From assembly GCA_015058275.1 (NCBI GenBank), contig SVCQ01000015.1, forward strand, positions 1 to 49,670: a stretch of 49,670 nucleotides of DNA. Reading direction: 5' to 3'. Source of the stretch: Clostridiales bacterium. Its GTDB lineage: Bacteria; Bacillota; Clostridia; Peptostreptococcales; Anaerovoracaceae. Positions 45,679 through 49,670 of this stretch are shown here, one piece after another. Position 1 is the stretch's first letter. Every line of letters begins with the position of its first letter. A model generated the notes under the pieces. That model saw only the letters and a program-made list of their open reading frames with translations. It made no database searches and was not told where the DNA came from. Both the position numbers and the translations under genes were made by a program.

Positions 45679-46776
45679 ATGAAAAAGAGACCTACGCTTG
45701 TAGTCGACCACTCTGCTCTCAGAGAGAACATGAGCATGGTGACCGGATGGTGCCGGGATGCGGGCATAGACGTCGCCGGAGTTGTCAAGGCGACGACAGG
45801 AATGGCATCCGTTGCGCTCGACTACGAGAGCTGCGGCGCCAGATGGATCGCATCCTCGAGGCTCGAACAGCTCGCAAGGGTAAAGGACGCCGGAGTCAAA
45901 GTTCCGCTTCTCATGATAAGGGTGCCGATGATATCGGAGCTCGATGAGATGGTCAGGATATGCGACTACAGCCTCCAGAGCGAGCTCGATACGCTCAAGG
46001 CCCTCGAAAGAGCGGCGCTCAGCGCAGGCGTGACCCACAACGTGATACTCATGGCCGACCTCGGAGATCTGAGAGAGGGCTGCTTCGAAAAGGAAGAGCT
46101 CGTGGATCTGGCGAAGTACGTCGAGGACAGGCTCGACGGCATACACCTTGCCGGCATCGGGACCAACCTCGGATGCGTCGGATCGGTCAAGCCGACCGAA
46201 GAGAAGATGCTGATGCTCGCTGACCGGGCGGAGGCTGTAGAGCAGGCTATAGGCAGACCCCTCGAGATCGTGTCCGGTGGAGCCACCTCCAGCCTGATGC
46301 CGCTGTTCGACGGAGTGATGCCTCCTAAGATCAACATGCTCAGGATAGGAGCGATCGTCTTCTGCGGACCGAACGAAGACCTCTTCACCTGCTACGGCAG
46401 ACAGGAAGTCTCAGAGATGCGCGATGATGCGTTCGTGCTCGAGGCCGAGGTCATAGAGACCAATACCAAGCCTACGCATCCTATAGGGGAGCTCGGCGTG
46501 GACGCATTCGGCAAGAAAGCCGTATACACAGACAGAGGCAGGCGCAGGCGCGCCATCCTGGCGATAGGCAGGGCCGACTACGGAGACATCGACGATCTCA
46601 TACCTCAGCTCGAGGGTTCGGAGGTGACGATGGCATCCGGAGACCACACGATACTCGACATTGAGGACTGCAAAGAGATCCTCAGGGTAGGGGATATAGT
46701 AAGATTCAAGCTCAAGTACTCAGCGATACTGAGACTGACTGCAAGCGAGAATGTAACAATAGAGGAAAGGAACTAA
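45679..46776 (+). CDS. PLP-dependent ornithine/alanine racemase-like enzyme
   Basis: 365 residues of the fold-III (alanine racemase N-terminal) barrel. The PLP Lys is probably Lys36 in VAGVVKATTGM. Other family features are RWIASSRLEQLARV, GIGTNLGCVGSVKPTEEK (phosphate loop) and the SGGATSSLMPL segment. The pattern GV-x-K and the GTNLGC motif resemble ornithine racemase (Orr) of Clostridia more than biosynthetic Alr. The substrate is therefore inferred. AAAGG lies upstream and greA follows two bases after its stop. Confidence 0.75.
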   Translation: MKKRPTLVVDHSALRENMSMVTGWCRDAGIDVAGVVKATTGMASVALDYESCGARWIASSRLEQLARVKDAGVKVPLLMIRVPMISELDEMVRICDYSLQSELDTLKALERAALSAGVTHNVILMADLGDLREGCFEKEELVDLAKYVEDRLDGIHLAGIGTNLGCVGSVKPTEEKMLMLADRAEAVEQAIGRPLEIVSGGATSSLMPLFDGVMPPKINMLRIGAIVFCGPNEDLFTCYGRQEVSEMRDDAFVLEAEVIETNTKPTHPIGELGVDAFGKKAVYTDRGRRRRAILAIGRADYGDIDDLIPQLEGSEVTMASGDHTILDIEDCKEILRVGDIVRFKLKYSAILRLTASENVTIEERN

Positions 46777-46778
46777 CA

Positions 46779-47258
46779 ATGGCAGCACAGAAATCCAATG
46801 AAATGACAAGAGAAGGCTATGATAATCTTAACGCCGAACTTGAACATCTTATCACCGTAGTACGTAAGGAGAACGCAGAGAGACTCAAGGAAGCCATCTC
46901 GCTCGGAGATATCAGCGAGAACGCAGAGTATGATGCAGCCAAGGACGCTCAGGCAGAGACTGAGGAGAGGATCTCCGACATCGAAGAGATCCTGCGTACG
47001 GCAGTTATCGTAGAGGAGACGGATGAGAGCGACGATTCCGTACAGACGGGCCGCACAGTTACCATCCAGGACCTCGACACAAAGGAGAAGATGACATACA
47101 AGATCGTAGGTACTACCGAGGCTGATCCGCTCAACGGCAAGCTCTCAAACGCATCGCTGGTAGGCCAGCACCTGCTCGGACATCACGCAGGAGACAAGGT
47201 TGAGTTCCCTGTACCGGACGGCATGGCCAGATATAAAGTCGTGGAGGTCAAGAGATAA
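46779..47258 (+). CDS. greA: Transcription elongation factor GreA
   Basis: 159 residues. The N-terminal coiled coil reaches into RNA polymerase with the acidic tip GDISENAEYDAAKDAQ, and the FKBP-like C-terminal domain has LSNASLVGQHLLGHHAGDKV. It rescues backtracked polymerase by RNA cleavage. Its TAA overlaps the lysS ATG; greA-lysS is a common pairing. Confidence 0.97.
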   Translation: MAAQKSNEMTREGYDNLNAELEHLITVVRKENAERLKEAISLGDISENAEYDAAKDAQAETEERISDIEEILRTAVIVEETDESDDSVQTGRTVTIQDLDTKEKMTYKIVGTTEADPLNGKLSNASLVGQHLLGHHAGDKVEFPVPDGMARYKVVEVKR

Positions 47259-49216
47259 TGGCTGATAACAAAGAGACCATGAACGGAGCAGCTCCGGGTC
47301 AGGTCGAGGAAAAGGAACTCACCGAAAAGGAAATCGGCGAGCAGAGACAGATCAAGAGGAAGAAGCTCGAAGAACTCAGAGAGATGGGCAGAGACCCGTA
47401 TCTCGAAGAGACCTTTGATGTTACTGCCCACTCCGGAGATATCAAGGAAAACTTCGAGGCCATGGAGGATCAGGAAGTCAGAGTCGCAGGACGTATCATG
47501 GCTTTCAGACGCATGGGCAAGGTAGCCTTTGTCGATCTCCAGGACAAGCAGGGCAGGATACAGATCTTCGTGGCCAGAGACAATATCGGCCAGGACGAGT
47601 ACAACGTATTCAAGACATATGACACAGCCGACATCATCGGCATCAGCGGCGTGGTCTTCAGGACCAAGACAGGTGAGATCAGCGTAAGGGCCATGGAGGT
47701 CAAATTGCTGTGCAAGTCGCTTCAGGTACTGCCAAACAAATGGCACGGCCTCAAGGACACAGACCTCAGATACCGCCAGAGATATGTCGACCTCATCATG
47801 AACGAGGACGTAAGAGACGTCTTCATGAAAAGGGCAAAGATCATCAGCACCATGCGCAAGGTGCTCGAGGATGATTACGACCTGATCGAGGTAGAGACAC
47901 CGGTGCTCGGCAATATCGCCGGAGGCGCTGCTGCCAGGCCTTTCATGACGCACCACAACACTCTGGACATAGACATGACACTGAGGATCTCCCTCGAGCT
48001 TCACCTCAAGAGACTCATCGTCGGAGGACTCGACGGAGTATACGAGATCGGCAAGGTCTTCAGGAACGAAGGCATGGACAAAAACCACAGCCCTGAGTTC
48101 ACTTCGATGGAGGCTTACAAGGCCTACGTCAACCTTGAGACCATGATGGATCTCATGGAGCAGGTCACATACAAGTGCGCTATGGCAGTCAACGGAACTC
48201 CGATCATCAAGTACGGTGACAAGGAATTCGACGTGACTCCGCCATGGAACAGGATCGACATGACAGAGGCTGTCATCAAGGTCACGGGCATCCCGTTTGA
48301 CAGGATCGACAGCGATGAAGAGGCTATCGAGGCTGCCAAAAAGTACGGCATGACCTTCGAGAACGAAGACGACTGGTCGAGAGGCAAGATCATTGCCGAG
48401 ATGTTCGAAGACTACTGCGAGGACATCCCGGGCTTCCTGGACGGACCGTGCTTCGTCTGCGGACATCCGCTCGAGGTATCGCCTCTTGCCAAAAAGGACC
48501 CTAAGGACCCTCGCATCACAAGAAGATTCGAGTCGTACATCAACGGCTGGGAGCTGTCCAATGCATTCTCCGAGCTGAACGACCCGATCGATCAGTACGA
48601 GAGATTCGCCGAGCAGCAGAGACAGCTCGACCTCGGCATCGACGACGAGGCCCATCCGATGGATACCGACTTCGTCAATGCTCTTGAAGTCGGCATGCCG
48701 CCGACAGGAGGCATCGGCATCGGAGTCGACAGGCTCGTTATGCTGCTCACAGACAGCGCGACTATCCGCGACGTCCAGCTCTTCCCGACTATGAAGCCGG
48801 AAGGCAGGGGAGCAGGCGCTAAGAAGGAGCGCGTTGAGATCGACTTCAGCAAAGTTAAGGTGGAGCCTCTCTTCGAAGAGGAGGTCGACTTCGATACATT
48901 CAGCAAGTCTGACTTCAGAGCGGTCAAGATCAAGAGCTGCGAAGAGGTCAAGAAGAGCGACAAGCTGCTGAAGTTCACTCTGAACGACGGATCGGGCGAA
49001 GACCGCATCATCCTGAGCGGCATCAAGAAGTACTATGACCCTTCCGAACTCGTAGGAAAGACAGCGATCGCGATCGTGAACCTTCCTCCGCGCAAGATGA
49101 TGGGCGAGTACTCAAACGGCATGCTGATCAGCGCCGTCAACGAGTATGACGGAGACGAGATGCTCAATCTCCTGCTCGTGGACGACAGGATCCCTGCCGG
49201 CGCCAAGCTGTACTAG
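47258..49216 (+). CDS. lysS: Class II lysyl-tRNA synthetase with C-terminal Trbp111-like domain
   Basis: 652 residues against about 500 for a normal LysRS. An N-terminal OB anticodon domain (about 70-165, VRVAGRIMAFRRMGKVAFVD) is followed by the class II core with motif 2 (FRNEGMDKNHSPEFTSMEAY) and motif 3 (GMPPTGGIGIGVDRLVMLLT). From about 543 an extra domain of some 110 residues (DFDTFSKSDFRAVKIKSCEE, then GIKKYYDPSELVGKTAIAIV) is the EMAP/Trbp111 tRNA-binding fold usually fused to MetRS. Two CxxC-like cysteines (CFVCG) lie in the core. It is coupled to greA by a one-base overlap. Confidence 0.95.
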   Translation: MADNKETMNGAAPGQVEEKELTEKEIGEQRQIKRKKLEELREMGRDPYLEETFDVTAHSGDIKENFEAMEDQEVRVAGRIMAFRRMGKVAFVDLQDKQGRIQIFVARDNIGQDEYNVFKTYDTADIIGISGVVFRTKTGEISVRAMEVKLLCKSLQVLPNKWHGLKDTDLRYRQRYVDLIMNEDVRDVFMKRAKIISTMRKVLEDDYDLIEVETPVLGNIAGGAAARPFMTHHNTLDIDMTLRISLELHLKRLIVGGLDGVYEIGKVFRNEGMDKNHSPEFTSMEAYKAYVNLETMMDLMEQVTYKCAMAVNGTPIIKYGDKEFDVTPPWNRIDMTEAVIKVTGIPFDRIDSDEEAIEAAKKYGMTFENEDDWSRGKIIAEMFEDYCEDIPGFLDGPCFVCGHPLEVSPLAKKDPKDPRITRRFESYINGWELSNAFSELNDPIDQYERFAEQQRQLDLGIDDEAHPMDTDFVNALEVGMPPTGGIGIGVDRLVMLLTDSATIRDVQLFPTMKPEGRGAGAKKERVEIDFSKVKVEPLFEEEVDFDTFSKSDFRAVKIKSCEEVKKSDKLLKFTLNDGSGEDRIILSGIKKYYDPSELVGKTAIAIVNLPPRKMMGEYSNGMLISAVNEYDGDEMLNLLLVDDRIPAGAKLY

Positions 49217-49232
49217 AGTACTAGGGGGGTCA

Positions 49233-49466
49233 ATGCAGATGAGCGGAAAAAAGTATCTGATATTCGGTGTGATTTTTCTTGCTATAGGAATAACCATGCT
49301 TATGACCGGTTCAGGCTCCAGGACCATGGCCTATGGCGATTTCGTACTTGCATTCGCATTCTTTGCCCTTGCCGTAAAGGCTGATAAAAAGAACGAGGAT
49401 GACAAGAAAGACAACGATCACATAGAAGATAGCGAAGATTCAGACAAAAACCAAAAGGACGAATAG
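49233..49466 (+). CDS. Small membrane protein of unknown function
   Basis: 77 residues. Two hydrophobic helices (about 6-22, KYLIFGVIFLAIGITMLM, and 30-46, GDFVLAFAFFALAVKA) are followed by a strongly acidic/basic tail with many Asp, Lys and Glu. GGGGGG lies seven bases before ATG 49233; ATG 49239 is an alternative. The longer frame from 49146 overlaps lysS and is rejected. A terminator follows. Confidence 0.6.
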   Translation: MQMSGKKYLIFGVIFLAIGITMLMTGSGSRTMAYGDFVLAFAFFALAVKADKKNEDDKKDNDHIEDSEDSDKNQKDE

Positions 49467-49521
49467 AAGAAACACGACGACCATAGTGAAATCAAATCCA
49501 ATATGGTTGAAGCTGTATGAG

Positions 49522-49561
49522 AAGGCATGCTCTGCTGTGACCGGCAGACCATGCCTTTTTT
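49522..49561 (+). terminator. Intrinsic terminator of the greA-lysS transcript
   Basis: AAGGCATG (49522-49529) pairs with CATGCCTT (49550-49557) around an inner CTGC/GCAG stem, followed by a T run to 49561. Confidence 0.87.
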
Positions 49562-49602
49562 CGTGTCCGGGATAACACAAATATGTACGTATGGAGGTCA
49601 CC

Positions 49603-49642
49603 TGCCAAGGTAAATGCAACATTGCCAAAGTAAATGCAACAT
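49603..49642. repeat. Tandem 20-bp repeat at the right edge
   Basis: TGCCAAGGTAAATGCAACAT (49603-49622) is followed at once by a second copy with one change (A for G at the seventh position, 49623-49642). The end of the window is 28 bases later. Closely spaced repeats of this kind are found at the tips of IS21-like elements, among others, so this may be the start of a mobile element cut off by the window. Confidence 0.45.
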
Positions 49643-49670
49643 TTTGAGGAATTTGGGTTCGAAAGACCGG

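Noticed and set aside
47183-48655. 490-codon open frame on the minus strand opposite lysS
   Set aside because: It is antisense to a clear LysRS, has no family motif and owes its length to GC-biased third positions of the real gene.

Overview
The window comes from a low-to-mid GC Gram-positive anaerobe of the class Clostridia. The family Anaerovoracaceae or a near relative is a guess from gene content and divergence, not something the sequence proves. Supporting signs are AGGAGG-type ribosome binding sites, sigma-A promoters, an S10-spc-alpha ribosomal order of Firmicutes type, zinc-type S14 and L36, a sortase-anchored surface protein, YhgE/Pip membrane proteins and an ffs-dnaX-ybaB-recR cluster. 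Every gene I can support lies on the plus strand.

Layout. 1-123 is the end of tuf. 124-618 holds hairpin repeats. 619-3671 is a two-gene cassette: a PC4/YdbC-like ssDNA-binding protein coupled to a large VaFE/SpaA surface protein. 3722-5525 carries mtaB and a HIT-family hydrolase. 5526-6240 is a repeat and leader region with a strong promoter. 6241-22100 is the ribosomal superoperon from rpsJ to rplQ, with secY, adk, map, infA and rpoA. 22185-28919 is the F-type ATP synthase operon (atpB-E-F-A-G-D-C), with no separate delta gene. 29033-33692 is two YhgE/Pip proteins around a small membrane protein. 33717-37989 holds a COG2509 flavoprotein, SRP RNA, dnaX, ybaB and recR. 38064-43625 is amino-acid handling: brnQ, a YbaK-like deacylase, a polar amino acid ABC transporter and a DapF-fold epimerase. 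43723-49466 holds an acyl-CoA ligase, an ornithine/alanine racemase-like enzyme, greA, lysS and a small membrane protein. The right edge (49603-49642) shows a tandem repeat that may be the end of a mobile element.

Most noteworthy. (1) The ATP synthase alpha subunit carries an N-terminal copy of the C-terminal domain of delta, and there is no separate atpH in the operon. (2) A 139-220 bp hairpin element occurs three times (after secY, between atpA and atpG, after brnQ). It has two invariant core strings and arms that differ between copies yet stay complementary within each copy. (3) The atpA-atpG copy separates a good ribosome binding site from the atpG AUG, so folding of the hairpin would bring them together. 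(4) A second hairpin family (about 124 bp) follows tuf and rpmJ. (5) LysRS has a C-terminal Trbp111-like tRNA-binding domain. (6) Promoters and terminators overlap at three gene junctions, and a nine-codon leader ORF precedes the amino-acid transporter.

All assignments come from reading the sequence and remembered family motifs; no database search was run.
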